Of a stretch of 64,000 nucleotides of DNA, positions 47,244 through 61,059 are shown piece by piece; the stretch's first letter is position 1, and each line of letters opens with the position of its first letter. A program made the translations under genes and the position numbers. Source of the DNA: Methylothermaceae bacterium (lineage in GTDB: Bacteria > Pseudomonadota > Gammaproteobacteria > Methylococcales > Methylothermaceae). A model generated the notes under the pieces. The model made no database searches. It was not told the DNA's origin and saw only the letters and a program-made list of their open reading frames with translations. The DNA lies in NCBI GenBank assembly GCA_026981855.1, contig JALSIB010000013.1, forward strand, positions 1 through 64,000. Direction: 5' to 3'.

Positions 47244-48310
47244 TTCATGACTTTCTCCATCCACCCGTCCAGGATCCGCAGTATCTTCTGGGGCGCCGGC
47301 GGCTTCATGAAGAGATGTTCGTGACAAGAACCTGGAACCGGCATCACCTCATTGAGGGGATGATTGCCCAGGGTCGAGGCGGCGAAATCCCTGTTGCCCC
47401 AGGCAGCGGTAATGGGATCCTCCTCGCTGTAGACGAGAAAATACGGCAGGCGGAATGCCTGCATCCGCCTCCGGAAATGGGCGATCTCCCTTTCCACCCC
47501 GCAGACATAGCTCATGAGCACCCGCGGAATGATGTAACAATCGCCGCGCAAGCGCGCCCGCTCCTCCTCCCAGTCAGTCAGATAATCCAATATCCATTGC
47601 GGCCGGCAGGGAGAGAACCATCCCCGTAACAGCGGCCGGGAACACACCTCCATGATTCCATCCAATACCGAGGTGGCGAGACACGCCAACCCATCGTGTG
47701 CGGCGAGGCAGCGTTCCAACCAGCGAAAAGACGTTTCCATCACCGGATTGGCCAGCCTGCCCCGAAGGCCCGGAAACCGGCTCACGGAAAATGCCGGGCC
47801 AAGCAGCAGAATCCCGCTCACACCGCCGTTTCCTTGCAGCAATGTGGATGCCGCCACCAGCCCGCCCAGACTGTGGGCGAGCACGAATACGTGACCGTCA
47901 CACCGCCGCCGAAGATCCTCCAGCGCCGTGCGGAAATCCCGGCGCAGGATTTCCAGTGTCTTCAATTGCAGCTGCTGCAGGAAGGCGTCATCGGCGCGCC
48001 AGGTTTTCGCGCCTGTAGTGATTTCCTTGTCCGCCCGGCGAAGCACCGGATTGGTCAGCCCATGGGCGTGGAGATCGACGCCGAGCACATTGAAACGGCG
48101 GCCAAAGTATTCGGCCACATGGCGGTAACGGCCGATGTATTCATTCATCCCATGAACCAGGAGAATCCCGTCCCGGGCTGGGGAATCCGGCTCACGCCAT
48201 AGCAGATGCAGCGGATCGCCCCGGTATCCCGGCTGAAGGAAACGGCTCTCCCCCCATCTGGGGTAGGGGCGGTCGATCACCTGGGGACAGCGGTCGAAGA
48301 AATTCGTCAT
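47228..48310 (-). CDS. Alpha/beta hydrolase, lysophospholipase/monoacylglycerol lipase-like
   Basis: A 360-aa alpha/beta hydrolase. The oxyanion strand GILLVHGMNEYIGRYRHVAEYFG is followed by the nucleophile elbow AHSLGG (Ser catalytic). The acid is probably in VYSEEDPITAAWG and the histidine in SCHEHLFM. The cap region is of the monoacylglycerol lipase type. It would act on lipid esters in the cytosol or at the membrane; substrate unknown. Confidence 0.85.
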   Translation of the reverse strand: MTNFFDRCPQVIDRPYPRWGESRFLQPGYRGDPLHLLWREPDSPARDGILLVHGMNEYIGRYRHVAEYFGRRFNVLGVDLHAHGLTNPVLRRADKEITTGAKTWRADDAFLQQLQLKTLEILRRDFRTALEDLRRRCDGHVFVLAHSLGGLVAASTLLQGNGGVSGILLLGPAFSVSRFPGLRGRLANPVMETSFRWLERCLAAHDGLACLATSVLDGIMEVCSRPLLRGWFSPCRPQWILDYLTDWEEERARLRGDCYIIPRVLMSYVCGVEREIAHFRRRMQAFRLPYFLVYSEEDPITAAWGNRDFAASTLGNHPLNEVMPVPGSCHEHLFMKPPAPQKILRILDGWMEKVMKTAKA

Positions 48311-48315
48311 ACGGC

Positions 48316-48546
48316 TCAGTCTCCTTCCCGATCGATATCACAGCAATGCGAAGATGGAAGCTCGGGCATCAGCACCGCCTCCCGGACCGGATTCGGTCGG
48401 AAAGTGGTACAGCCTTTCAGCCCCAATTTCCAGGCCTGGCAATAGACATCCTGAAACCGCTCGAAGGGATAGGACTGGGGCACGTTGATGGTCTTGGAAA
48501 TCGCATTGTCCACATATTGTGGAAACGACTCAGGAATGCCTTTCAC
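48316..48546 (-). pseudogene. nrdJ: Fragment of an adenosylcobalamin-dependent ribonucleotide reductase
   Basis: About 60 residues (YVDNAISKTINVPQSYPFERFQDVYCQAWKLGLKGCTTFRPN) match the conserved late part of NrdJ, around the NAISKTINVP motif. The catalytic barrel and cysteine-rich C-terminus are absent, and the frame stops after an unrelated 20 residues. It sits just upstream of the hydrolase gene. It is most simply the scrap of a lost nrdJ gene. Confidence 0.75.
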
Positions 48547-48652
48547 CCTTCATGCAAATCATCTTTCCCGGGCAATCCTTTGCTTCTCATCTTTTCCTCC
48601 AGCCCGGCCAGTTCCTGCTCCATACCGGCAATCGCATGAACCTTTGAGAATT

Positions 48653-49012
48653 TCACGATCTTCGGTACTCGGCCACCACCGTGGTGTAGATCCCGCCACG
48701 GACATTGAATCTGGCTTCGACCTTCATCCAGCGGGGCTGGCAGGCGGAAACCAGATCGTCGAGAATCCGGTTGGTGACCGCCTCGTGGAAAGCCCCCTCA
48801 TCGCGATAGGACCACAGATAGAGTTTGTAGGCCTTGAGTTCGATACACAATTGATCGGGCGTGTATTCCACCAGGATGGTGGCGAAATCAGGCTGACCGG
48901 TTTTGGGGCAGAGACAGGTGAATTCCGGAGATTCGATACGGATGGTGTAGTCACGGCCCGGGTTGGGGTTGGGGAAAGTTTCTAAATCTTTGCTGGGTTG
49001 GGTGATTGTCAT
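48653..49012 (-). CDS. queF: NADPH-dependent 7-cyano-7-deazaguanine reductase
   Basis: A 119-aa single-domain QueF reducing preQ0 to preQ1 in queuosine tRNA modification. The catalytic cysteine lies in [16 protein letters not shown] and the QueF motif in [29 protein letters not shown] 49012 is preferred to the upstream 49135, which would reach into smc's promoter. It is divergent from smc. Confidence 0.92.
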   Translation of the reverse strand: MTITQPSKDLETFPNPNPGRDYTIRIESPEFTCLCPKTGQPDFATILVEYTPDQLCIELKAYKLYLWSYRDEGAFHEAVTNRILDDLVSACQPRWMKVEARFNVRGGIYTTVVAEYRRS

Positions 49013-49050
49013 CGTCTTGGATAAAAGCCTGAAAACTTGAATCAAGACCG

Positions 49051-49056
49051 TATAAT
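49051..49056 (+). promoter_or_regulatory. -10 box upstream of smc
   Basis: TATAAT within the small palindrome CCGTATAATACGG, about 82 bases before the smc ATG. A direct repeat (CGAGTCAT-CGAGTCA) follows it. The -35 is weak. The palindrome over the box suggests it could be regulated. Confidence 0.5.
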
Positions 49057-49137
49057 ACGGTACTCGAGTCATCGAGTCAGCGTTTCCGTCCGACTGAAAA
49101 GAGACTGCTGGATTTCCCCAAGGGCATCTATTCATTC

Positions 49138-52100
49138 ATGCGCCTGGAAAAGATCAAACTGGCCGGTTTCAAATCGTTTGTGGATCCGACCACCATCACC
49201 CTCCCCGGCCGCCTGATCGGTGTCGTCGGTCCCAATGGCTGTGGCAAGTCCAACATCATCGATGCGGTTCGCTGGGTGATGGGGGAAAGTTCCGCCAAAC
49301 ATCTGCGCGGCAGCGCCATGAGCGACGTCATTTTCAACGGCTCCTCGAGCAGAAAACCGGTGGGATTGGCGACCATAGAACTGATCTTCGACAACAGCGA
49401 AGGCAAGTTGGGAGGGGAATACGCCCGCTTCGCCCAGATCTCGATCAAACGCCAGGTGAGCCGGGACGGACAATCGCAATATTTCCTCAATGGCAGTCGT
49501 TGCCGCCGCCGCGACATCATGGACGTGTTCTTCGGCACCGGACTGGGGCCACGCAGCTATGCAATCATCGAACAGGGGACGGTCAGCCGCTTCATCGAAG
49601 CCAAACCTGAAGAACTGCGCCTGTTCGTGGAAGAAGCGGCCGGGCTTTCCAAATACAAGGAAAGACGCCGCGAAACCGAACTCAAGCTCCAGCATACCCG
49701 GACCAATCTGGAACGGGTCGAAGACATCCGGGGAGAACTTCAGAATCAGGTCAGCCGCCTGGCACGCCAGGCCAGGAAAGCGCAAAAATACCGGGAGCTG
49801 GAACAAGCCATCGCCCAATGCAGCAAGGAACTGACGGCGATCCAGTGGCAAGACGCCAGTGCCCGTTTCCAGCTGCATCAAAAGCACTTGACCCGGTTGG
49901 AACAACGGCTGGAAGAAAGCGCCAAGGCATTGCAACAGGCCGAAACCGACCGCGGCGAGGCACAGAAAACCTGCCACGAACTGGAACGTCGACTGGGACA
50001 GGCGCAAGCCCGGCTGTACGAGCTGAACGCGGAAATCAGCCGTTGCGATCAAAACCTCAGGCATGCCCGCCAGACCCAGGCGGAACGTGAGCGAACCCTG
50101 CAATCCTGGCGCAGCGAGTTGGAAACGGCCCATGCCACCCGGCGCCAGGACAGGGAACAGATCACCCTCCTGGCGGACCAGGCCGGGAAGCTCGAATCTG
50201 AACTGAAGCAGAGCCGAGAGGAACTGGAAGCCGCCTCCGTCAGACAGCGGGAAAGGGACGCCGCATGGCAGCAAAAACGTCAGGAATACGGGCGCTGCCG
50301 CGACCGGGGCCGTTCCCTGCAGGAAAAAATCAACCTCCTGGAAGTCGAAATCCGCCATCTGAAACGGCAACGGGAAGAGTACCAGCAAAGGTTGCTGCAA
50401 CTCCAGTCCCGGAAGGCGCAGACGGAACGAAGCCTGAACGAGCAACATCAGGTCGAGCTGCTTCAGGGTCAGCTGGAAGAAATCGCCGGGTTGCGCCTCG
50501 ATCAGCAGGCCCAGATCGAAGACTTGAGGAACACAATCGAACGCATTCGCTCGCAGGAACGGGAGAATCAACACGCCCTTCGGCACCTGGAGAGCGAATA
50601 CAATCGCCTGGGGGGGCGCATCAGCGCCTTGGAGACCCTGCAGGCCCATGCCCTGGGCAAAGACCGTGAGGGCGTGCAGAATTGGTTGCGACACCATGGA
50701 TGGCAGCAGGCACCCCGTCTGGCGGAGATTCTGGAAGTGGAGCAGGAATGGGAAAGAGCGGTCGAAGCGGCCCTGGGGAATTGGCTCGAAGCCCTGTACC
50801 TGGCAAATCCCACCACCAGGCCAGGGCCCGAAACCGTCGCCGCGCTCGGTGAGGAAAACGTCGCCTTGCTGGAATCGGGCACCTCGGTACCGCCTCCCGC
50901 CGGCTCACTGGCGGAAAAAATCAAAGGTCCATGGAATGCCAACACCCTGTTGGGGAGGCACCGCTGTGCGGCTTCTCTCGACGAAGCCTACGACAACCGC
51001 AAAGCGTTGTCCGATCACGAATGCTGGGTCACCCCCGAAGGTGACCGGATCGGTCCCGACTGGTTGCAGTTCAACCGGCAGAAAGACTCGACCCGGGGTG
51101 TCCTGGAAAGGGAACAGGCGCTTCGCCGGTTGCGCGGTGAGCGGGAACGATTGGCGCGGCAACGGCAAAACCACCTGAAGCGGCAGCAAGATTTTCTTTC
51201 CCAACAGGAACAGGCGGAAAAACGACTGGAGCAGCTGCGCGCCCAAGAACGCGAAGCGGGCGCCCGGCAGGCCCGGCTGGAAGCGGAATGCCAGGGCGCC
51301 CGCCAGCGGCTCGAAGCGGCCCGGCAGAATCTGGAGCGCCTGGCGAACGAATACGAGGCGCTCGAACAACGCATCCAGCGTATGGAACGGGATCGTTCGG
51401 CACACGAAAACCAGCTGTCCGGACACCGAAAGGAGCTGGAAGATCAGCTGCAAACCCTGCAAAGGCTGCAAACCGAACTGGATCAAAGCAAAATCGCCAA
51501 CGAACAGGCCACAGCGAAAGTCCGCCAGCTCCGGGAAAACAAGGCCCGCTTGGAATCCGCGCTGGAACATACCGATCGCTCGCTGAAAATTCTGCAAAAA
51601 CAACTCGAAAGGACGGAAGAACGCTGCCAGGATCTCGAAAAGCGTCTCGCCCGGGCCGAAGCCGAACAGGCACAAGGGAAGCTGCCTTTAAGCGAGATCG
51701 AGAAACAGTTGGCCTCACTCCGTGAGAAACGCCCCACCCTGGAAAAGGAGCTGGCCGACCTCCGCGAGAGGTTACGACAGGCGGAAAACATCCACCGTGA
51801 CCGCCGCGGTCTCCATGCACGAAGGGAGTCGGAACGGGAACAGGTACGCTCGGAACTGGAATCGGCGAGGCTGCAGGCGGAAGCCGCCAGAGTCAGGCTG
51901 CAAACGGCGCAAGAACAAGTGGAAGCGGAGCAAATCGTCCCCGAGAGGATATTGTCGGGCCTGGAGGGGGAAATCGATGCGGCTGAATGGCAGCGAAGAC
52001 TTGAGCGATTACAACGCGACCAGGCCCGTCTTGGCGACGTGAATCTGGCGGCGATCGAAGAGCATCGGCTGCATTCGGAGCGGTTGCGTTTTCTCGACAA

Positions 52101-52644
52101 ACAATATGACGATCTGACCGCGTCGCTGGCAATGCTGGAAAAGGCGATCCGCACCATCGACCGCGAAACCCGCAGCCGTTTCAGGGAAACCTTCGAAATT
52201 GTGGACGGCCACTTCCGCCGGCGATTCCCGGCATTGTTCGGAGGGGGAGAAGCCAGGCTGGAGATGACTTGTGACGATCCGCTGGAAGCGGGTATCCGAA
52301 TCATGGCCCGGCCGCCCGGAAAACGCAACAGTTCGATCCACCTCCTTTCCGGGGGGGAGAAGGCCCTGACGGCGGTGGCGCTGGTGTTCTCCTTCTTCGA
52401 ACTCAACCCCGCGCCTTTCTGCATGCTCGACGAGGTCGACGCCCCCCTGGACGAGGCCAATGTGGGGCGCTTCTGCGCCTTGCTGCAATCCATGTCGGAA
52501 CGGGTACAATTCATTTTCGTCACCCACAACAAGACGACCATGGAAATCGCCGACCAGCTGATCGGTGTAACTATGCGCGAACCGGGTGTGTCGCGCATCG
52601 TTTCCGTGGACCTCGAACGAGCGGCCGAGATGGCCGCGGCATGA
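49138..52644 (+). CDS. smc: Chromosome segregation ATPase SMC
   Basis: A 1168-aa SMC. Walker A VVGPNGCGKSNIIDAVRWVMGE (lysine 38), coiled coils from about 165 to 500 and 665 to 1000, a hinge at about 510-650, the signature LLSGGEKALTAVAL near 1069 and Walker B FCMLDEVDAPLDEAN near 1095 are all intact. It organises and segregates the chromosome, normally with ScpA/ScpB, which are not in this window. It begins a smc-zipA-ligA-GGDEF operon, a layout known in gammaproteobacteria that use SMC rather than MukBEF. Confidence 0.97.
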   Translation: MRLEKIKLAGFKSFVDPTTITLPGRLIGVVGPNGCGKSNIIDAVRWVMGESSAKHLRGSAMSDVIFNGSSSRKPVGLATIELIFDNSEGKLGGEYARFAQISIKRQVSRDGQSQYFLNGSRCRRRDIMDVFFGTGLGPRSYAIIEQGTVSRFIEAKPEELRLFVEEAAGLSKYKERRRETELKLQHTRTNLERVEDIRGELQNQVSRLARQARKAQKYRELEQAIAQCSKELTAIQWQDASARFQLHQKHLTRLEQRLEESAKALQQAETDRGEAQKTCHELERRLGQAQARLYELNAEISRCDQNLRHARQTQAERERTLQSWRSELETAHATRRQDREQITLLADQAGKLESELKQSREELEAASVRQRERDAAWQQKRQEYGRCRDRGRSLQEKINLLEVEIRHLKRQREEYQQRLLQLQSRKAQTERSLNEQHQVELLQGQLEEIAGLRLDQQAQIEDLRNTIERIRSQERENQHALRHLESEYNRLGGRISALETLQAHALGKDREGVQNWLRHHGWQQAPRLAEILEVEQEWERAVEAALGNWLEALYLANPTTRPGPETVAALGEENVALLESGTSVPPPAGSLAEKIKGPWNANTLLGRHRCAASLDEAYDNRKALSDHECWVTPEGDRIGPDWLQFNRQKDSTRGVLEREQALRRLRGERERLARQRQNHLKRQQDFLSQQEQAEKRLEQLRAQEREAGARQARLEAECQGARQRLEAARQNLERLANEYEALEQRIQRMERDRSAHENQLSGHRKELEDQLQTLQRLQTELDQSKIANEQATAKVRQLRENKARLESALEHTDRSLKILQKQLERTEERCQDLEKRLARAEAEQAQGKLPLSEIEKQLASLREKRPTLEKELADLRERLRQAENIHRDRRGLHARRESEREQVRSELESARLQAEAARVRLQTAQEQVEAEQIVPERILSGLEGEIDAAEWQRRLERLQRDQARLGDVNLAAIEEHRLHSERLRFLDKQYDDLTASLAMLEKAIRTIDRETRSRFRETFEIVDGHFRRRFPALFGGGEARLEMTCDDPLEAGIRIMARPPGKRNSSIHLLSGGEKALTAVALVFSFFELNPAPFCMLDEVDAPLDEANVGRFCALLQSMSERVQFIFVTHNKTTMEIADQLIGVTMREPGVSRIVSVDLERAAEMAAA

Positions 52645-52657
52645 AGGAAAAATATCG

Positions 52658-56595
<3,938 letters not shown>

Positions 56596-56600
56596 AAAAA

Positions 56601-56624
56601 AGGGCAGGTTTTCACGCCTGCCCT
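56601..56624 (-). terminator. Intrinsic terminator downstream of the parvulin gene
   Basis: AGGGCAGG, eight bases, CCTGCCCT, followed on the minus strand by six T residues. It closes the minus-strand operon that ends at 56655 and also lies just after the GGDEF gene from the other side. Confidence 0.7.
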
Positions 56625-56654
56625 CATCCATTTCCGCCGGATAAATCCGCCGAC

Positions 56655-57557
56655 TTATTCTGCTTTCTCTTGTGCCGGCGCAGGCTGCGCGCTCGCTGCG
56701 ATACCTGCCTGATCCGCACCGCTTGCGGTCATCAGCTTGATGTCGGCCTTTTGTTTCAGCTCTTCGATATGCTGCTGGATCAGCTTTCTCTTCAGCATCT
56801 GCTCCACCTGGGGCTTGACCCGTTCATAGGGAGGTGGCGTCTTCTCGCGTGAATCTTCGCGAAGGATCACGTGCCAGCCAAACTGGGTCTTGACCGGTTC
56901 TTTGGTGTACTGACCGTTTTCAAGCGCCATGACGGCCTCGGAGAAGGGTTGCACCATCTTCTGCGGCGTGAACCATCCTAGGTCGCCGCCACTCTTGGCG
57001 GAAGGACCCACCGAGTATTTTTCCGCCAGTTTGGCGAAATCCCCGCCGGAATCGAGTTTCTTGATGATGTCTTCGGCTTCTTCGCGGGTCTTGACCAGAA
57101 TATGACGCGCCTTGAATTCGCTTTGCTTCATCGAGCCGACAAGCTGATCATATTCCGCCTTGATCTGCTCCTCGGTGATCGGATGTTTCTTGAAATAATC
57201 CTGCACATCCGCCTGGGACAAGACCAAACGCTGAGTGTAACGGATTCGTGTCGCCACATCCGCCTGTTTGGGAAGCTGGTTGCGAATCGCTTCCTGTTTC
57301 AGCAATTCACGGTTGATCAACTCCTCCACCAACTTGTCCTCGGGAATATTGATCCTGGCATTGGGATTTCCCCTCGCGATTTCGGCCTTCACATAATCCA
57401 GGGCCTGGCGGCTGATACGCTGACCATTGACGATGGCCACCGTATCCTTTTCATCCACCGGCGCCAGGGCCAATCCTTCTGAGGTTTTGTTGCTTCCCGC
57501 GTTGCACCCGGCCAGAACGGCGAAGGAGAGAGCGGTATATACGAGGGTTCTTTTCAT
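56655..57557 (-). CDS. Parvulin-type peptidyl-prolyl isomerase lipoprotein
   Basis: A 300-aa SurA/PrsA-like foldase. The signal peptide ends in the lipobox VLAGCN. A SurA_N-like helical region (VAIVNGQRISRQALDYVKAEI) precedes the parvulin domain (KARHILVKTREEAEDIIKKLDSGGDFAKLAEKYSVGPSAKSGGDLGWF; GWHVILRED). A coiled-coil and Ala/Gln-rich tail closes it. It assists folding in the periplasm. Confidence 0.9.
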   Translation of the reverse strand: MKRTLVYTALSFAVLAGCNAGSNKTSEGLALAPVDEKDTVAIVNGQRISRQALDYVKAEIARGNPNARINIPEDKLVEELINRELLKQEAIRNQLPKQADVATRIRYTQRLVLSQADVQDYFKKHPITEEQIKAEYDQLVGSMKQSEFKARHILVKTREEAEDIIKKLDSGGDFAKLAEKYSVGPSAKSGGDLGWFTPQKMVQPFSEAVMALENGQYTKEPVKTQFGWHVILREDSREKTPPPYERVKPQVEQMLKRKLIQQHIEELKQKADIKLMTASGADQAGIAASAQPAPAQEKAE

Positions 57558-57563
57558 AGGGTT

Positions 57564-57842
57564 TCATCCTTTGGTTGGATATTCATCGGAAGTGTAAGCC
57601 TGGATGCTCAAGGCATGGATCTCGCTGTGCATGAGATCGCCAAGTGCCTGATAAACCATTTGATGACGCTGTACCGGATTCTTTCCGGAAAATGCATCGG
57701 CGACGATGGTGAGAAAAAAATGCCCCGCGCCACCTGCCTGGGCATGTCCTGCATGGGCGGCACTGGCATCCACCAGTTCGACGTGGATCGGTTGCAGGGA
57801 TTCCTGCAACCGGCTTTTGATCAGTTGTATTCTGTCACTCAT
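57564..57842 (-). CDS. BolA-family protein
   Basis: A 92-aa BolA protein ([72 protein letters not shown]). ATG 57842 overlaps the stop of the YciI gene. BolA proteins partner monothiol glutaredoxins in iron-sulfur handling or act as regulators. Six bases later comes the parvulin gene. Confidence 0.9.
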   Translation of the reverse strand: MSDRIQLIKSRLQESLQPIHVELVDASAAHAGHAQAGGAGHFFLTIVADAFSGKNPVQRHQMVYQALGDLMHSEIHALSIQAYTSDEYPTKG

Positions 57843-58141
57843 TGGGGAAATACCTGAAGGAAGGGTTTGACGGTCACACGGGCATAAACGCCCGCTTTCT
57901 TGTAGGGGTCTTCGGCGGCCCAACTTTGGGCCGCTTGCAAATCTTCGAATTCGGCAACGATGAGACTGCCGCTGAAACCCGCTTCCCCGGGGTCCGGGCT
58001 GTCTATGGCGGGATGGGGACCGGCCAGAATCAACCTGCCTTCATCCTGCAATTTTTTCAGTCTTTGCAAATGGGCGGGCCGGTTTTTTTTCCGCAGGGCC
58101 AAGCTCGCCTCGGAATCCTCGGCGATGATCGCGTAGAGCAC
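57839..58141 (-). CDS. yciI: YciI-family protein
   Basis: A 100-aa YciI-like protein with [77 protein letters not shown]. Structure is that of a dimeric ferredoxin-like fold with a conserved His/Asp pair; the biochemical role is unknown. It is followed by bolA and preceded by yciB, a common gammaproteobacterial order. Confidence 0.9.
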   Translation of the reverse strand: MLYAIIAEDSEASLALRKKNRPAHLQRLKKLQDEGRLILAGPHPAIDSPDPGEAGFSGSLIVAEFEDLQAAQSWAAEDPYKKAGVYARVTVKPFLQVFPQ

Positions 58142-58144
58142 TGA

Positions 58145-58690
58145 CTATTCCTTGGTGGATTCGGGTTCGGGGAGGTAACGGGAAAGAAACACCGCCTGCA
58201 ACAGAACGAAGGCGAAGGTCAATCCCAACATTCCAAAAAGCTTGAAGTTTACCCAGGTGTCGGTATCGAAAGTATAGATAACGAAAAGGTTGACTCCCCC
58301 CAAAAACAGGAAAAAAAGCGCCCAACTCAGATTCAGGCGATACCACACGCGTTCCGGAAGCTCGATGTTGTTGGCCATCATCCGCTGGATGAAGGGTTTC
58401 CGGCCTATGTACTGACTGGCCAGAAAAGCCACACCAAAAAGCCAATTGATCACTGTCGGCTTCCACTTGATGAACTGCTCATCGTGCAAATAAAGGGTCG
58501 CGCCGCCAAAGACCACGATCAAGCCCAAAGTGACCAAGTGCATGGTTTCCACCCGCCGATGCCGCAACCATACCCAGCCGACCTGAACGAAGGTGGCGGC
58601 GATAGCGACCATGGTGGCGACATAGATACCCTGGAATTTGTAGGCGATGAAGAACAGGATAATGGGGAAAAAGTCGAAGAACATTTTCAT
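58145..58690 (-). CDS. yciB: YciB/IspZ-family intracellular septation membrane protein
   Basis: A 181-aa membrane protein with five helices and the family motifs [33 protein letters not shown] and RYLPEPE at the C-terminus. ATG 58690 is preferred over the upstream TTG 58696. Family members affect septation and envelope integrity. Confidence 0.92.
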   Translation of the reverse strand: MKMFFDFFPIILFFIAYKFQGIYVATMVAIAATFVQVGWVWLRHRRVETMHLVTLGLIVVFGGATLYLHDEQFIKWKPTVINWLFGVAFLASQYIGRKPFIQRMMANNIELPERVWYRLNLSWALFFLFLGGVNLFVIYTFDTDTWVNFKLFGMLGLTFAFVLLQAVFLSRYLPEPESTKE

Positions 58691-58708
58691 AGGCAAACAG
58701 CCCTTGGG

Positions 58709-58975
58709 CTACACATAAATATCCACACCATACCACAAAGTCACTTCCGATTCCGCCCCGGATCGATAGTTGGAATAGGCATGCAGAGCCCTTCTGACCC
58801 GTAAATCCTGGGGAGTATCCTCTTGGAGCCGATCGGACGGGAGGGGTGGATCCCGCCGATCCAGAGGAACTTTTTCCTTGAACACGGGACGTATGGATTC
58901 GACCAGACGGACGGGCTCAAGCCTCCTGCCCGAAGAAGGCCGGGCCGCAAAGGATGGATGAGGATCGATGCGCAT
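58709..58975 (-). CDS. Small hypothetical protein upstream of yciB
   Basis: An 88-aa open frame ending 18 bases before yciB. It is Pro- and Arg-rich with a C-terminal LHAYSNYRSGAESEVTLWYGVDIYV, a layout (AY...GVDIYV) seen in several small gammaproteobacterial proteins of unknown role. No ribosome binding site is clear. It may be genuine, but the evidence is thin. Confidence 0.4.
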   Translation of the reverse strand: MRIDPHPSFAARPSSGRRLEPVRLVESIRPVFKEKVPLDRRDPPLPSDRLQEDTPQDLRVRRALHAYSNYRSGAESEVTLWYGVDIYV

Positions 58976-59085
58976 ATCCGATTACGCAGGCCCATATTCG
59001 ATATTCGTCTATGCTATCCTGTCAAATCCTGCTATGCAAGCAGGATTCTCACTCCTTCCCGCAACTTCATCACTGACACAAAAAT

Positions 59086-59406
59086 ATGCACGAAGACGAA
59101 AAACTGACCGAAATCGAAGCCGCTGCCTTCCGCAGACTGGTCCATCATTTGCAGACCCATACCGAAGTTCAAAACATAGAGCTGATGATCACGGCCGATT
59201 TCTGCCGTAACTGTCTGGCCAAATGGCTGATGGCCGAGGCGGAATCACGCGGCCTGGCGCTCGATTACGACAAGGCCAGGGAAATGATCTACGGAATGCC
59301 TTACGAGGAATGGAAATCCCGCTATCAGACCAAAGCGACACCGGAACAACTTCGCGCCTATGAGCTGCGGCAGCGCGGAAAAGGCGGACAAAGCCAACAG
59401 AGGTAA
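59086..59406 (+). CDS. DUF1244-family protein
   Basis: A 106-aa protein matching DUF1244: EIEAAAFRRLVHHLQTHTEVQNIELMITADFCRNCLAKWLMAEAE and YGMPYEEWKSRYQTKATPEQLRAYE. The conserved FCRNCL motif may bind metal. Function unknown. It is followed six bases later by a lipoprotein gene. Confidence 0.88.
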   Translation: MHEDEKLTEIEAAAFRRLVHHLQTHTEVQNIELMITADFCRNCLAKWLMAEAESRGLALDYDKAREMIYGMPYEEWKSRYQTKATPEQLRAYELRQRGKGGQSQQR

Positions 59407-59412
59407 ACCGCT

Positions 59413-59916
59413 ATGCATTTGAAATTTTTCATCTTCATTCTGACGGCGTTTCTGACCGTCGGTTGCAGCGAGGATGGCGGCTCCAGCCATGTCAATCAGG
59501 CAAGACCGGCCGTCATCGAGGGGGCGGTGTTCGACGACCATGGCCGGGTCGAAAAGGCCGTGATAGAGGTGATAGATAAAAACGATCGTCGAATCGCCAA
59601 GGCAAAACTACAAGGCGATGGCCGATTCAAACTCAGGATTCCCGCTGATGCGGCCTATCCGGTGGTTCTGAAGGCCAAACTGGCAAACGGCAAGATTCTG
59701 GAGGCGGTCGTCACCAGCAACCAGGTGGTGGAACTGGATATCACTCCTCATACCGATCTGGTGGTCAAATCGGCGCGGTTGCGGGGTGGCCTCACCCCGG
59801 AAAACATCGCCGGCGCCGCGGGGGCCGCCATCAACATGCGCCGCAGCCAGGGCGGCAAGCGCAGCTCGAGCGGCTTCAAGGGTGACCTGACCAAGCAGTA
59901 CAGCGGCTGGCATTGA
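59413..59916 (+). CDS. Predicted lipoprotein with carboxypeptidase-regulatory-like domain
   Basis: A 167-aa protein with signal peptide and lipobox (FLTVGCSE). Residues 30-115 look like a small beta-sandwich (IEGAVFDDHGRVEKAVIEVIDKNDRRI...GRFKLRIPADAAYPVVLKAKLANGK), as in carboxypeptidase-regulatory domains. The C-terminal part (RGGLTPENIAGAAGAAINMRRSQGG) is glycine- and alanine-rich and basic. Family not recognised. Confidence 0.7.
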   Translation: MHLKFFIFILTAFLTVGCSEDGGSSHVNQARPAVIEGAVFDDHGRVEKAVIEVIDKNDRRIAKAKLQGDGRFKLRIPADAAYPVVLKAKLANGKILEAVVTSNQVVELDITPHTDLVVKSARLRGGLTPENIAGAAGAAINMRRSQGGKRSSSGFKGDLTKQYSGWH

Positions 59917-60033
59917 CCGCGCGATATCCGCCCATGGTGTGAGCCGCTCAAGCCCCCCTGCCACGGCAGTCATCTTCACCACAGCGAGGCGGGAAAGTTC
60001 CGGAAAACTTGGCCGCGCCTTTGCGGTGAAATT

Positions 60034-60378
60034 TCAGAAGGTGCTGCCGTTCCAGCCCCAGAACTTGCGGGGAATGTCGATGAATTCGATGTATACCCGG
60101 TCCGGGGAAATGTCGAGTTCCTGTTGCAGGAAACCGCAGATCGACTGGGCCAAAGGCTGGGTCTGGGTTTCGGGAAGGCCGATGCTTTTCAGCTCCACAT
60201 AGGCGGCAGGTTCCAGGGTGCCATCGAACATCAGCATGGCTTCCGACACCAACTGAACCATCACGTAACGTTCCGGTTTTCCCAACTCCTGGGACAGTTT
60301 TCGGGACGCCTGTGACAACAAGGACGTTTTCTTCTCCTGATCCAACTTCAGGTTGGTTTCCACTCTAAAATACGGCAT
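60034..60378 (-). CDS. MIF/tautomerase-family protein
   Basis: A 114-aa protein of the macrophage migration inhibitory factor/D-dopachrome tautomerase family. The catalytic N-terminal proline (Pro2 after the initiator Met) is present in MPYFRVETNL, with RYVMVQL, PAAYVELKSIG and SPDRVYIEFIDIPRKFWGWNG. Bacterial members may tautomerise small keto acids. Substrate unknown. Confidence 0.9.
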   Translation of the reverse strand: MPYFRVETNLKLDQEKKTSLLSQASRKLSQELGKPERYVMVQLVSEAMLMFDGTLEPAAYVELKSIGLPETQTQPLAQSICGFLQQELDISPDRVYIEFIDIPRKFWGWNGSTF

Positions 60379-60417
60379 TGCTGAGCTCCTCGCCTAGTCC
60401 GGAAAATCGAGACGATA

Positions 60418-60831
60418 TCACTGAACCAGAAACTCTGTAAACAGAATATCCTTCAAGCCATCACTGTCCGAATACTCATCCAGAACCTTGCGAACATCGT
60501 GGAGGGCGGTTTCCCGCAGTTTTTCCCGCTCATTGATGTCGGCGACCTTTTCCGGCGGAAGGTCACTGAAAAGAAGGATCAAGGTGTGGCGGACCAGGGG
60601 CAAATGCTTCTGGATCCGCTCCAGGTTGTCCTGCCCCTTGATCATCAATTGCACATTGGTGCTCAGATAATGGCGGCGGCCGGCGAGGTTGACCACCAGC
60701 TTGGGTTTCACCTCCAGATACTCGATTTTGGGAGAAGACTGTTCTTCCCCGTCTTCTCCCGCGAAAGAAACAGGCGAAAACGCCAACGACAGGATCATCC
60801 AACTCCAAAACAACCACGATGTATGTCGCAT
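60418..60831 (-). CDS. fliL: FliL-like protein
   Basis: A 137-aa exported protein. ATG 60831 is preferred to 60888 and opens a signal sequence (TSWLFWSWMILSLAFSPVSFA). The FliL domain shows LEVKPKLVVNLAGRRHYLSTNVQLMIK, HLPLVRHTLILLFSDLPPEKVADINEREKLRE and DGLKDILFTEFLVQ. No flagellar genes are nearby, and orphan FliL-like proteins beside glmS occur in other gammaproteobacteria. The glmS-derived repeat ends at the base next to this start codon. Confidence 0.85.
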   Translation of the reverse strand: MRHTSWLFWSWMILSLAFSPVSFAGEDGEEQSSPKIEYLEVKPKLVVNLAGRRHYLSTNVQLMIKGQDNLERIQKHLPLVRHTLILLFSDLPPEKVADINEREKLRETALHDVRKVLDEYSDSDGLKDILFTEFLVQ

Positions 60832-61059
<228 letters not shown>

